Source: CADCVT01 sp035940955 (GTDB lineage: Bacteria > Actinomycetota > Thermoleophilia > Solirubrobacterales > Solirubrobacteraceae). From it: a DNA stretch of 64,000 bases. The stretch covers positions 1 to 64,000 of the forward strand of contig DASZEJ010000160.1 in the NCBI GenBank assembly GCA_035940955.1, read 5' to 3'. Under the pieces are notes generated by a model. It was not told the origin of the DNA. It worked only from the letters and a program-made list of their open reading frames with translations, and did no database searches. Positions 16,482-23,957 of this stretch are shown one piece after another. Each line of letters begins with the position of its first letter. Positions within the stretch are counted from its first letter, which is position 1. The position numbers and the translations under genes are program-made.

Positions 16482-16503
16482 GGCGGGACGCTAGCCTCCC
16501 GCC
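16482..16503. promoter_or_regulatory. Bidirectional promoter palindrome between divergent genes
   Basis: GGCGGGA and TCCCGCC are perfect 7-bp inverted arms around CGCTAGCC. The central CTAG supplies a TAGCCT box for the plus strand (12 bases before the PfkB ATG) and TAGCGT for the minus strand (10 bases before the quinone reductase ATG). Both genes lack a Shine-Dalgarno. Confidence 0.5.
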
Positions 16504-16509
16504 CCGCCC

Positions 16510-17445
16510 ATGACCGTCACCGTCGTCGGATCGATCGCGTTCGACCGCGTCAAGACCCCGTTCGGGGAGCGCGAGCGGATGCTCGGCGGCGCCGCCACCC
16601 ACTTCGCCCTCGCCGCGTCGTTCTTCGACGACGTCCGCGTCGTCGGGCCCGTCGGCGACGACTTCGGCGAGGACGAGTACGCGATCCTGCGCACGCGCGG
16701 CACGAACACCGACGACGTCGAGCACGTCCCCGGCGGGAGGACGTTCTTCTGGCACGGCGAGTACCACTTCGACCTCAACTCGCGCACCACGCACGACACG
16801 CGGCTCAACGTCTTCGAGACGTTCGAGCCGAAGCTGTCGCAGCAGTCCCGCGACGCCGACGTCCTCTTCCTCGCGAACATCCAGCCCGACCTGCAGCACG
16901 CCGTGCGCCGGCAGTGCGAGCGGGCGCGGTTCGTCGCGATGGACTCGATGAACCTGTGGATCGACGTCGCGCGCGAGTCGCTGGTGCGGACGATCGGGAC
17001 GGTCGACGCGCTGCTGCTCAACGACGCCGAGCTCAGGCAGCTCACCGGCCAGCCCAACCTCGTCCGCGCCGCCCGCGAGGTCATGCTCCTCGGCCCGCGG
17101 GTCGTCGTCGCCAAGCAGGGCGAGTACGGCGCCGCGCTGTTCACCGAGGCCGGCTTCTTCGGCCTCCCCGCGTACCCGCTGGAGACGGTCGTCGACCCGA
17201 CGGGCGCGGGCGACTCGTTCGCCGGCGGCTTCATGGGCTACGTCGCCGCGCACCTCGACGAGCCCCTCGACGACGCGCTGCTGCGCCGCGCCATGGCGTA
17301 CGGCACCGCGCTCGCCTCCTACAACGTCGAGGAGTTCGGCACCGACCGCGTGCGGCGCCTCTCGGCGCGCGAGGTCACCGAACGCGTCGCCGAGCTGGCG
17401 CGGATCACGCACTTCGAGGACGCGCCCATAGAGCTTCGCGACTAG
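16510..17445 (+). CDS. PfkB-family sugar or nucleoside kinase
   Basis: The 311-residue protein has the ribokinase fold: an N-terminal GGAATHFALAASFF substrate/lid region and the C-terminal PfkB signature DPTGAGDSFAGGF with the catalytic Asp. It phosphorylates a small sugar-like alcohol with ATP. VVGSIAFDRVKTPFG and the ..DDFGEDEY.. segment are typical of an adenosine kinase/ribokinase-like subgroup found in many bacteria, but the substrate is not decided by sequence alone. It starts 12 bases after a TAGCCT box, without a ribosome site. Confidence 0.9.
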   Translation: MTVTVVGSIAFDRVKTPFGERERMLGGAATHFALAASFFDDVRVVGPVGDDFGEDEYAILRTRGTNTDDVEHVPGGRTFFWHGEYHFDLNSRTTHDTRLNVFETFEPKLSQQSRDADVLFLANIQPDLQHAVRRQCERARFVAMDSMNLWIDVARESLVRTIGTVDALLLNDAELRQLTGQPNLVRAAREVMLLGPRVVVAKQGEYGAALFTEAGFFGLPAYPLETVVDPTGAGDSFAGGFMGYVAAHLDEPLDDALLRRAMAYGTALASYNVEEFGTDRVRRLSAREVTERVAELARITHFEDAPIELRD

Positions 17446-17478
17446 TGGGCCGCCACCGCGAGGGGTAGCCTTCCGCCC

Positions 17479-17754
17479 GTGGGAGAGTTCTGGGGCTTCC
17501 TCTGGGTCATGCTGGCGCTGAAGATCCCGCTGGCGCTGCTGCTCTGGATCGTCTGGTGGGCGATCCACTCCGAGCCCGAGCCCGTCACCGGCGACGAGAA
17601 CGACGGCGGCATCGGCCACCGGCCGCACGGCCCGCGGCGCCCGCCCTCCCCCCGCCGCCGCGGCCCGCACGGCGACCCGGTGCTCCCCGCCCCGCCGCGC
17701 ACGCGCACCCCGGCGACCGCCACGGCGCGCGACCCCGCACGCCCATCGCGGTAG
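17479..17754 (+). CDS. Small single-pass membrane protein
   Basis: The 91-residue protein opens with one strong hydrophobic helix (FWGFLWVMLALKIPLALLLW) ending in WWAIHSEPEP. The rest is a Pro/Arg-rich, probably disordered cytoplasmic tail. A TAGCCT box lies 7 bases before GTG 17479, indicating a leaderless message. From memory, short N-terminal-helix proteins of this type are frequent in actinobacteria and have no known role. It sits between the PfkB and another small membrane protein gene on the same strand. Confidence 0.7.
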   Translation: MGEFWGFLWVMLALKIPLALLLWIVWWAIHSEPEPVTGDENDGGIGHRPHGPRRPPSPRRRGPHGDPVLPAPPRTRTPATATARDPARPSR

Positions 17755-17764
17755 CTTTCAGCGC

Positions 17765-17992
17765 ATGGACGCACTGACGCTGCTCGCCGCCGCGAGCGAA
17801 GCCGAGGACCACGGGCACTCGGAGACGCTCTTCATCGTCATGGGGATCGTCCTCGCGGCGTTCGCGGTCGTCGTCGCGACGCTCGGGATCCGCACCCCGA
17901 ACCTGTCCGACGGGGCGACGCGAGCGATCACCGCGCTGGGCGCCGTCCTCGTCGTCCTCACCATGGCGGCGATGGTCGTCATTTCGACGTAG
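17765..17992 (+). CDS. Small two-helix membrane protein
   Basis: The 75-residue protein has two hydrophobic segments, LFIVMGIVLAAFAVVVATLG and AITALGAVLVVLTMAAMVVI. They are joined by a short loop and preceded by an acidic, His-containing N-terminus (SEAEDHGHSE). TAGCTT lies 8 bases before the ATG. No family is recognised. It precedes citrate synthase by 19 bp on the same strand and could share its transcript. Confidence 0.7.
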   Translation: MDALTLLAAASEAEDHGHSETLFIVMGIVLAAFAVVVATLGIRTPNLSDGATRAITALGAVLVVLTMAAMVVIST

Positions 17993-18011
17993 TCCGGGTA
18001 GGGAGCCTCGT

Positions 18012-19361
18012 ATGAGCGCCGAGACGCAGACTCAGCAGCACCTCAGCGGCGACGGCGGATCGGCCACGCCCAACCGCAGCGACACGCTGACCGTCACCGA
18101 CAACCGCACGGGCAAGACCTACGAGATCCCGATCACCGACGGCACGGTCCGCGCCATGGACTTCCGCCAGATGAAGGTCGACGAGGACGACTTCGGCCTC
18201 ATGACCTACGACCCGGCGTACACGAACACCGCGTCGGCCCGCAGCGCGATCACCTACATCGACGGCGACAGGGGGATCCTCGAGTACCGCGGCTACCCGA
18301 TCGAGCAGCTCGCCGAGAAGTCCTGCTACCTCGAGGTCGCGTACCTGCTCGTCCACGGCGAGCTGCCGACCCAGAAGCAGCTCGACGCGTGGATCGACGA
18401 GATCACCCTCCACACGTTCGTGCACGAGAACGTCAAGAAGTTCATGGAGGGCTTCCGCTACGACGCCCACCCGATGGGGATGCTGGTCGGCGCGGTCGGC
18501 GCGCTCTCGACGTTCTACCCCGACGCCAACCAGATCCGCGACCCGGACAACCGGCACATCCAGACGATCCGGCTGATCGCGAAGATGCCGACCCTCGCCG
18601 CCTTCGCGTTCCGGCACTCGATGGGCCAGCCGTACGTGTATCCGGACAACGACCTCACGTACGCCGGCAACTTCCTGTCGATGATGTACAAGATGACGGA
18701 GCTGAAGTACGAGCCCGACCCGCGGCTCGAGCACGCTCTGGACGTCCTGTTCATCCTCCACGCCGACCACGAGCAGAACGCCTCGACGAGCGCGGTCCGC
18801 GGCGTCGGCTCGACCCAGGTCGACCCCTACTCGGCGATCGCGGCGGGCGTCGCGGCGCTCTACGGGCCGCTGCACGGCGGCGCGAACGAGGCCGTCCTGC
18901 GGATGCTCCGGCGGATCGAGACGAAGGACAACATCCCGGACTTCATCAAGGGCGTGAAGGACGGCAACGAGCGCCTGATGGGCTTCGGCCACCGGGTCTA
19001 CAAGAACTACGACCCGCGCGCCAAGATCATCAAGCAGGCGACCGAGGACGTCTTCGCGGTCACCGGGACGAACCCGCTGCTCGACATCGCCACCGAGCTC
19101 GAGAAGATCGCGCTCGAGGACGAGTACTTCGTCGAGCGCAAGCTCTACCCGAACGTCGACTTCTACTCGGGCCTGATCTACGAGGCGCTCGGGCTGCCGG
19201 TGGCGATGTTCCCCGTCCTGTTCGCGATCGGGCGCACCAGCGGCTGGATCGCGCAGTGGCTCGAGCTCGTGCAGGACAAGGAGCAGAAGATCGCGCGGCC
19301 GCGCCAGATCTACACCGGCGTGCGCACGCGCGACTGGATCCCGCTCGAGCAGCGGAGCTAG
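18012..19361 (+). CDS. gltA: Citrate synthase
   Basis: The 449-residue enzyme condenses acetyl-CoA and oxaloacetate to citrate. All three catalytic residues are present: His288 (PLHGGANEAV), His327 (GFGHRVYKNYDP) and Asp383 (NVDFYSGLIYEALG). The N-terminal beta-rich extension (residues ~20-60, with TYDPAYTNTASARS) is that of the hexameric GltA type. GGGAG lies 9 bases before the ATG, one of few clear ribosome sites here. A 23-bp perfect palindrome follows 19 bases after the stop. Confidence 0.96.
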   Translation: MSAETQTQQHLSGDGGSATPNRSDTLTVTDNRTGKTYEIPITDGTVRAMDFRQMKVDEDDFGLMTYDPAYTNTASARSAITYIDGDRGILEYRGYPIEQLAEKSCYLEVAYLLVHGELPTQKQLDAWIDEITLHTFVHENVKKFMEGFRYDAHPMGMLVGAVGALSTFYPDANQIRDPDNRHIQTIRLIAKMPTLAAFAFRHSMGQPYVYPDNDLTYAGNFLSMMYKMTELKYEPDPRLEHALDVLFILHADHEQNASTSAVRGVGSTQVDPYSAIAAGVAALYGPLHGGANEAVLRMLRRIETKDNIPDFIKGVKDGNERLMGFGHRVYKNYDPRAKIIKQATEDVFAVTGTNPLLDIATELEKIALEDEYFVERKLYPNVDFYSGLIYEALGLPVAMFPVLFAIGRTSGWIAQWLELVQDKEQKIARPRQIYTGVRTRDWIPLEQRS

Positions 19362-19380
19362 AGCACAGACCGGGGGCCGC

Positions 19381-19403
19381 CACAGTCTCATGATGAGACT
19401 GTG
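19381..19403. repeat. 23-bp perfect palindrome over GNAT start codon
   Basis: CACAGTCTCAT and ATGAGACTGTG are perfect 11-bp inverted arms with one central base. The right arm ends in the GTG start codon of the GNAT gene, and the left arm begins 19 bases after the citrate synthase stop. It may be an operator or a hairpin that both ends the gltA message and masks the GNAT start. A T-run is absent. Confidence 0.6.
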
Positions 19404-19916
19404 CGGTTCGCCCATCACAGACTCCCCAGGACCGGCGAGCGCATCGTCTTCCGCCACGTCCGGCCCGACGACAAGGGAAGGCTCGCCGCGGCGCTCGCGC
19501 GGCTGTCGCCGGAGACGCAGCGGCGGCGGTTCCTCATGCCGAAGCCGCGGTTCAGCTCCAGCGAGCTGCGCTACCTGACCGAGATCGACGGGTTCGACCA
19601 CGTCGCGATCCTCGCCGTGCTCGCCGACGACCCCGAGGCGATCGTCGGCGTCGCGCGGTTCGTGCGGCTGCGCGAGCGGCCCGAGGCGGCCGAGGTGGCG
19701 ATCGTGGTCGGCGACCCCTTCCAGGGGCAGGGCCTCGGGCGCGAGCTGGGCCGGCGGCTGGCCGACGAGGCGCTGGAGCGCGGCGTCACCCGCTTCACCG
19801 CCACGCTGCTGAGCGACAACGTCGCCGCGCAGCGCCTGTTCGCCTCGCTGTCGCGGCGGCTGGAGGCGCGCGCGGACGGCGGAGTCAGCGAGCTTTCAGC
19901 GGAACTCGCTGCGTAG
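19401..19916 (+). CDS. GNAT-family N-acetyltransferase
   Basis: The 171-residue protein has a full GNAT fold. IVFRHVRPDDKGRLAAALAR forms strand 1-helix 1, AILAVLADDPEAIVGVARFV and AEVAIVVGDPFQGQGLGREL carry strands 3-4 with the GQGLG acetyl-CoA loop, and DNVAAQRLFASL is the last helix. Its closest type is the single-domain Pat-like acetyltransferases, but the substrate is unknown. The start is GTG 19401, inside a perfect palindrome, so initiation may be controlled by that structure. Confidence 0.85.
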   Translation: MRFAHHRLPRTGERIVFRHVRPDDKGRLAAALARLSPETQRRRFLMPKPRFSSSELRYLTEIDGFDHVAILAVLADDPEAIVGVARFVRLRERPEAAEVAIVVGDPFQGQGLGRELGRRLADEALERGVTRFTATLLSDNVAAQRLFASLSRRLEARADGGVSELSAELAA

Positions 19917-19928
19917 GATTGCCCGCGC

Positions 19929-20261
19929 ATGGCGCGGGGGCCGTACAAGCTGGTGATGCGCTTCGGCCCGCAGGTCGAGAAGGCGCGCTTCCAGACGCTC
20001 GACGAGGCGCTCGACGCGCTCGCCGAGCGCATCCCGAGGGTCTCGCCGCGCGAGGTGCGCCGGTCGCTCGGGCGCGAGTACGAGCCGGTCCAGCAGGTCG
20101 CCGGGCGGCTCGAGCTGCGCGGGCCCGAGGGCGCGCGCGGCGGCGTCGACGTGCGGGGGGACGGCTCCGCGGAGGCGTACACCGGCTGGATCCGCAAGCG
20201 GCTCGTCGAGCCGCAGCCGGGGGAGTCGGCCGTCGACGCGCTGCGGCGGAAGCTGTGCTGA
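19929..20261 (+). CDS. Small conserved protein of unknown function
   Basis: The 110-residue protein reads PYKLVMRFGPQVEKARFQTL, then a helix DEALDALAERIPR, and ends in YTGWIRKRLVEPQPGESAVD ALRRKL. It is soluble and has no catalytic motif. A TAGGAT box lies 9 bases before the ATG, suggesting leaderless transcription. Its last bases overlap the GTG start of the following membrane protein by seven bases, so the two genes are coupled. Confidence 0.75.
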   Translation: MARGPYKLVMRFGPQVEKARFQTLDEALDALAERIPRVSPREVRRSLGREYEPVQQVAGRLELRGPEGARGGVDVRGDGSAEAYTGWIRKRLVEPQPGESAVDALRRKLC

Positions 20262-21931
20262 GGGCGGCCGCGGCGTCGCGCTGGCTGCCCTGGATCGCCC
20301 TGGCCGCCGTGATGGCTGCGGCGGTCGTGCTGATCATGTACGCCGGCCGCGGGACGACGTTCTTCTACGACGACTGGCCGGTGATCCTCGAGCGGCGCGA
20401 CTGGACGCTCGACGCGCTGCTGCGCCCCCACGTCGACCACCTGCAGCTCTTCCCGACGCTCGCGTACAAGCTCATGCTCGAGACGATCGGGATGCACGCG
20501 CACTGGGCGTACCGCGCGCTGCTCGCCGCGCTGAACGTCCTCACCGGCGTCCTGCTGTTCGCGTACGCCCGGCGGCGGGTCTCGCCGTGGATCGGGCTGG
20601 GCCTGGCGGCGTGCCTCGTCGTGATGGCGGACTCCTGGTACAACATCATCTACTCCTTCCAGATCAACTTCGTGGGGGCGATGGCCGCCGGGGTCGGGAT
20701 GCTGCTGGCGCTCGACCGCCGCGACCGGCTCGGGGACGCGCTGGCCTGCGCCCTGCTCACGATCGCGATCGCGTGCAACAGCGTCGCGCTGCCGTTCCTG
20801 GCCGCGGCGGCGATCGAGGTGCTGTGGCGGCCGGGCCGGTGGCGCCGGCTGTGGGTCCCCGGCGTGCCGCTCGTGCTGTACGGCGCCTGGCGCGCCGTCT
20901 ACAGCGACCGGCTGTCCGACACGGCGTGGCAGAACGTGCAGGCGATCCCCATGTGGATCATGGACGGGCTCGACGACTCGGTCGCCGCGATGGTCGGCGT
21001 GAGCGGGGAGTACTCGGCGACGCTGGCGATCGCGCTCGTCGCGTTCGTGGCGTGGACGGCGATGCGGCCGGGAGGCCTGCACCCGCGGCTCGCGGCGCTG
21101 ATCGCGATGCCGATCGTGTTCTGGAGCCTGTCGGCGATCGGGCGCTCGAACATGGGGATCCAGGCCGACGAGAACCGCTACCTGTACGCGTCGGCGCTGA
21201 TGCTCGCGCTGCTGGCGGTGGAGGCGGGGCGCGGCTGGCGGCTGCCGGGCCGGGCCGTCGCCGTGGTCACCGGGCTGCTGCTGCTCGGGGCGGCGGCGAG
21301 CGCGAACGAGCTCGAGGACGGCGGCAACCGGCTGCGCCAGTGGTCGGGGACCGGCAAGAACGCGGTGACCGCGTACGACATCGCCGGCCATCTGCGGCCG
21401 GACGACTGGTCGGGCAGCGCCGACCCGACGCAGGGGTTCCTGCGGCTGGACCTGTACCGCCAGGCGGTGTTCGACTACGCGCCGTCGCCGGCGTTCACGC
21501 GCCCGGAGCTTCTGCGCGAGCCCGCGGGGCGCAAGCTGGGCGTCGATGACGCGCTCATCATCGTGCACGGGATCGGGGTCGTGCCCGTCGCCGGGGACAC
21601 GCGTCCGGGCGCCGCCCCGCCGAGCGTGCTGTGGACCGAGCACGGGCAGGCCGAGCCGCCCAGACGCGGCTGCGTGCGGTACGTGCCCGCGAACGAGGGC
21701 GCGGCGCTCGTGGCGGAGATGCCGTGGACGGGGATCCTGGTGCGCGCCGGCGACGCGGCGGTGCAGCTCCGCGTCCACCGGTTCAGCACGCTCTGGCAGG
21801 AGGCGCCGATCGGCGAGGTGGCGCCCGGCACGGTCGGCCGCGTGGAGCCGCTCGGCCCCGACCGGGAGCCCGAGCGGTTCCAGGCGCAGCTGAAGTCGAC
21901 GGCGCCGTTCGAGGTCTGCACGGACCGGTGA
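20255..21931 (+). CDS. Polytopic membrane protein, GT-C glycosyltransferase-like
   Basis: The 558-residue protein has about ten hydrophobic helices up to residue ~350, then a ~200-residue soluble C-domain. YDDWPVILERRDWTLDALLR between the first helices places an Asp pair in the first loop, as in GT-C-fold glycosyltransferases. RSNMGIQADENRYLYASALM lies in a later loop. I infer transfer of a sugar from a lipid carrier to an exported acceptor, but no specific family is recognised. The start is GTG 20255, overlapping the previous gene by seven bases. Confidence 0.75.
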   Translation: MLRAAAASRWLPWIALAAVMAAAVVLIMYAGRGTTFFYDDWPVILERRDWTLDALLRPHVDHLQLFPTLAYKLMLETIGMHAHWAYRALLAALNVLTGVLLFAYARRRVSPWIGLGLAACLVVMADSWYNIIYSFQINFVGAMAAGVGMLLALDRRDRLGDALACALLTIAIACNSVALPFLAAAAIEVLWRPGRWRRLWVPGVPLVLYGAWRAVYSDRLSDTAWQNVQAIPMWIMDGLDDSVAAMVGVSGEYSATLAIALVAFVAWTAMRPGGLHPRLAALIAMPIVFWSLSAIGRSNMGIQADENRYLYASALMLALLAVEAGRGWRLPGRAVAVVTGLLLLGAAASANELEDGGNRLRQWSGTGKNAVTAYDIAGHLRPDDWSGSADPTQGFLRLDLYRQAVFDYAPSPAFTRPELLREPAGRKLGVDDALIIVHGIGVVPVAGDTRPGAAPPSVLWTEHGQAEPPRRGCVRYVPANEGAALVAEMPWTGILVRAGDAAVQLRVHRFSTLWQEAPIGEVAPGTVGRVEPLGPDREPERFQAQLKSTAPFEVCTDR

Positions 21932-21940
21932 GGGGCGCGC

Positions 21941-22783
21941 TCACTCCACGCGCGGCAGCTCCGCCCCGTACGGCCCGCGCCCGGCGAGGCAGTGCGCGCC
22001 GCACCGCGCGCCCAGCTCGAGCGCCTCGTCGAGCGGCCTTCCCTCCCCCAGCGCGTACGTGAGCCCGATCGCGAACGAGTCGCCGCAGCCGTAGGCGTCG
22101 ACCGGCGGGCCGGGCGGGGCGGCGGCGGCCCAGCGGCCGGTCGCGCCGTCGGCGGCGGTCCAGTGGCCGCCCGCCGCGCCCTGGGTCAGCACGACGTGCC
22201 GCGGCGGCGGGTCGATCGCGCCGGGCGGCACGTGCTCGCCGGGGTCGCTGGCGCTGGCGACCAGCACGTCGAGCTGGACGCCCGCCGCCACCAGCGTGTC
22301 GAGGGCGCGCGGCGTGGCGACGAGCACGCGGGCGGCACGAGCCGCGCGCAGCGCCTCCGGGTCGCCGCCGGTGAAGTAGACGGCGGCGCAGCCGGCCAGC
22401 AGCTCCCACGGCAACGGGTCGCCGCCGTGCGGCACGATCCGCTCCCCCAGGACGGTGATCGTCCGCTCGGCGCGGTCGTCGAGGTGGGTGAACGCCCGGC
22501 GCTGCGGGCGGTCGCGGACAGCGGCGTGCACGTCGACCCCGTACGTGCCCGCCAGCTCCGCGCGCGCCCGCTCGCCCAGGCCGTCGCTCCCCACGGCGGT
22601 GAGGAACAGGGCCGCGCCCGCGAGCCGCCGCCCCTGCACCGCGGCGACCGCCCCGCCGCCGCCGGGCAGCGCCAGGTGCTCGCGCGCGTGGACGATCTCG
22701 CCGGCGACCGGCAGGCGCGGCACGACGGCGAAGTCGACCCACTCGACGTGGCCGACGACGCCCAGCCGCGGCCCGGCGCTCAC
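21941..22783 (-). CDS. PfkB-family kinase, divergent
   Basis: The 280-residue ribokinase-fold protein has VVGHVEWVDFAVVPRLPVAG at the N-terminus, GGGGAVAAVQGRRLAGAALF, and a C-terminal catalytic motif AYGCGDSFAIGLTYA. The usual GAGD anion hole is GCGD, but the catalytic Asp is kept. It is shorter than most ribokinases, so the lid may be reduced. Start GTG 22783 overlaps the stop of the metallopeptidase gene (GTGA), making a two-gene operon. The substrate is unknown. Confidence 0.85.
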   Translation of the reverse strand: MSAGPRLGVVGHVEWVDFAVVPRLPVAGEIVHAREHLALPGGGGAVAAVQGRRLAGAALFLTAVGSDGLGERARAELAGTYGVDVHAAVRDRPQRRAFTHLDDRAERTITVLGERIVPHGGDPLPWELLAGCAAVYFTGGDPEALRAARAARVLVATPRALDTLVAAGVQLDVLVASASDPGEHVPPGAIDPPPRHVVLTQGAAGGHWTAADGATGRWAAAAPPGPPVDAYGCGDSFAIGLTYALGEGRPLDEALELGARCGAHCLAGRGPYGAELPRVE

Positions 22784-23427
22784 AGCACGAGCGTCTGACC
22801 GTTGCGGCGCAGCCAGCGCCGCGGCTCGCCGTAGCCCGGCAGGTGGTGGGCGAGCAGCGACCAGAAGCGCGGCGAGTGGTCGAGCACGACCAGGTGGCAC
22901 GCCTCGTGCCAGACCACGTACTCGAGGACGTCCTCGGGCGCGAGCAGCAGGCGCCAGTTGAAGCTCATCGCGCCGGTCGACGAGCACGAGCCCCAGCGGG
23001 TGCGCTGGTTGCGGATCGTCAGTGCGGTGTACGACGTGCCGAGCGCCTCGACCGCCCGGTCCAGGCGCGGCGCGATCTCCAGGCGGGCGTTGCGGCGGTA
23101 CCAGCGCTCGAGGGCGGGCCGGTGGTCGCCGTGCGGCACGAGCAGCGCGTCGCCGCGGCGGTGGACGCGCGTGCGCCCGCGCTCGGGCCGCAGCGCCAGG
23201 GTGCGGCCGAGGTACGGCACGGTCCCGCCGCGGGCGGCGACCGCCGCGCGCGCGGCGTCGACCTCCTCCAGCCGCCGCTCGATCCACGGCCGCAGCTCCC
23301 GCACCGCCTCGGCGGCGGCGCGCTTCGGCGCACGCTGCGGCAGCACGACCTCCACGCCGCGCTGCGGGTCGACGCTGACGCGGACCCGGCGGGCGCGCTG
23401 CGAGCGGCGGACGGTGTACTCGATCAC
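22780..23427 (-). CDS. YgjP/WLM-type metallopeptidase (DUF45)
   Basis: The 215-residue protein matches the YgjP family: a beta-rich N-domain (RRVRVSVDPQRGVEVVLPQR), TIRNQRTRWGSCSSTGAMSF, then the zinc motif VVWHEACHLVVLDHSPRFW. This has HEACH as the HExxH site and a downstream His as third ligand. Members are predicted zinc peptidases and in some species sit beside restriction systems, which is not the case here. It is cytoplasmic, with no signal peptide. It is followed by, and coupled to, a PfkB kinase. Confidence 0.88.
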   Translation of the reverse strand: MIEYTVRRSQRARRVRVSVDPQRGVEVVLPQRAPKRAAAEAVRELRPWIERRLEEVDAARAAVAARGGTVPYLGRTLALRPERGRTRVHRRGDALLVPHGDHRPALERWYRRNARLEIAPRLDRAVEALGTSYTALTIRNQRTRWGSCSSTGAMSFNWRLLLAPEDVLEYVVWHEACHLVVLDHSPRFWSLLAHHLPGYGEPRRWLRRNGQTLVL

Positions 23428-23455
23428 GGCGGCGACAGCGTACGAGCGGGTGCGG

Positions 23456-23914
23456 TCAGTTCCGCGCGCGGTCCACGAGGGCGCTGAGGATCACCTGCGA
23501 GCGGGTGCGGACCACGAGGCCGTCGCGCTGCAGCTCCATGATCAGCCGCTCGAGGTCGGCGTTGTCGCGCGTGCGGACGCGGGCGATCGCGTCGGGCTCG
23601 CCGGTGACGCTCCACGCCTCGACGACCTCGGGGCGGCGGCGGAGGGTCTCGGCGACGCTGTCGAGCAGGATCCCGGGGGCGTAGAACAGCTCGACGAGCG
23701 CCTCGGTCTGGGCGCCGAGCGCGGCGTGGTCGACGACGGCGGTGAAGCCGCGCACGGCGCCGCTGGCGCGCAGGCGGTCGACGCGGCGCTTGACGGCGGG
23801 AGCGCTCAGCGCGACCCGCTGACCGATGTCGTCGTAGCTTCTGCGCGCGTTCTCGACCAGAAGCGCAACGATCTTGTGATCCACCGCGTCCAGAACGGCA
23901 CATTCTTGCACCAT
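23456..23914 (-). CDS. Lrp/AsnC-family transcriptional regulator
   Basis: The 152-residue regulator has an N-terminal helix-turn-helix (LDAVDHKIVALLVENARRSY, LSAPAVKRRVDRLRASG) and a C-terminal RAM/ACT-like effector domain (LVELFYAPGILLDSVAETL, AWSVTGEPDAIARVRTRD). It is divergent from the DUF6421 gene with only 43 bp between starts, so it probably controls that operon in response to an amino acid or related metabolite. I chose ATG 23914; the open frame upstream crosses the DUF6421 gene and is not protein-like. Confidence 0.9.
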   Translation of the reverse strand: MVQECAVLDAVDHKIVALLVENARRSYDDIGQRVALSAPAVKRRVDRLRASGAVRGFTAVVDHAALGAQTEALVELFYAPGILLDSVAETLRRRPEVVEAWSVTGEPDAIARVRTRDNADLERLIMELQRDGLVVRTRSQVILSALVDRARN

Positions 23915-23957
23915 TTCGCAACTACGTCCGCCGGCTCGCCGCGTACCCTTCCGGCCC

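Noticed and set aside
21941..22783. Adenosine kinase or ribokinase assignment for the second PfkB protein
   Set aside because: The fold is clear but the GCGD variant and reduced length do not allow a substrate call.
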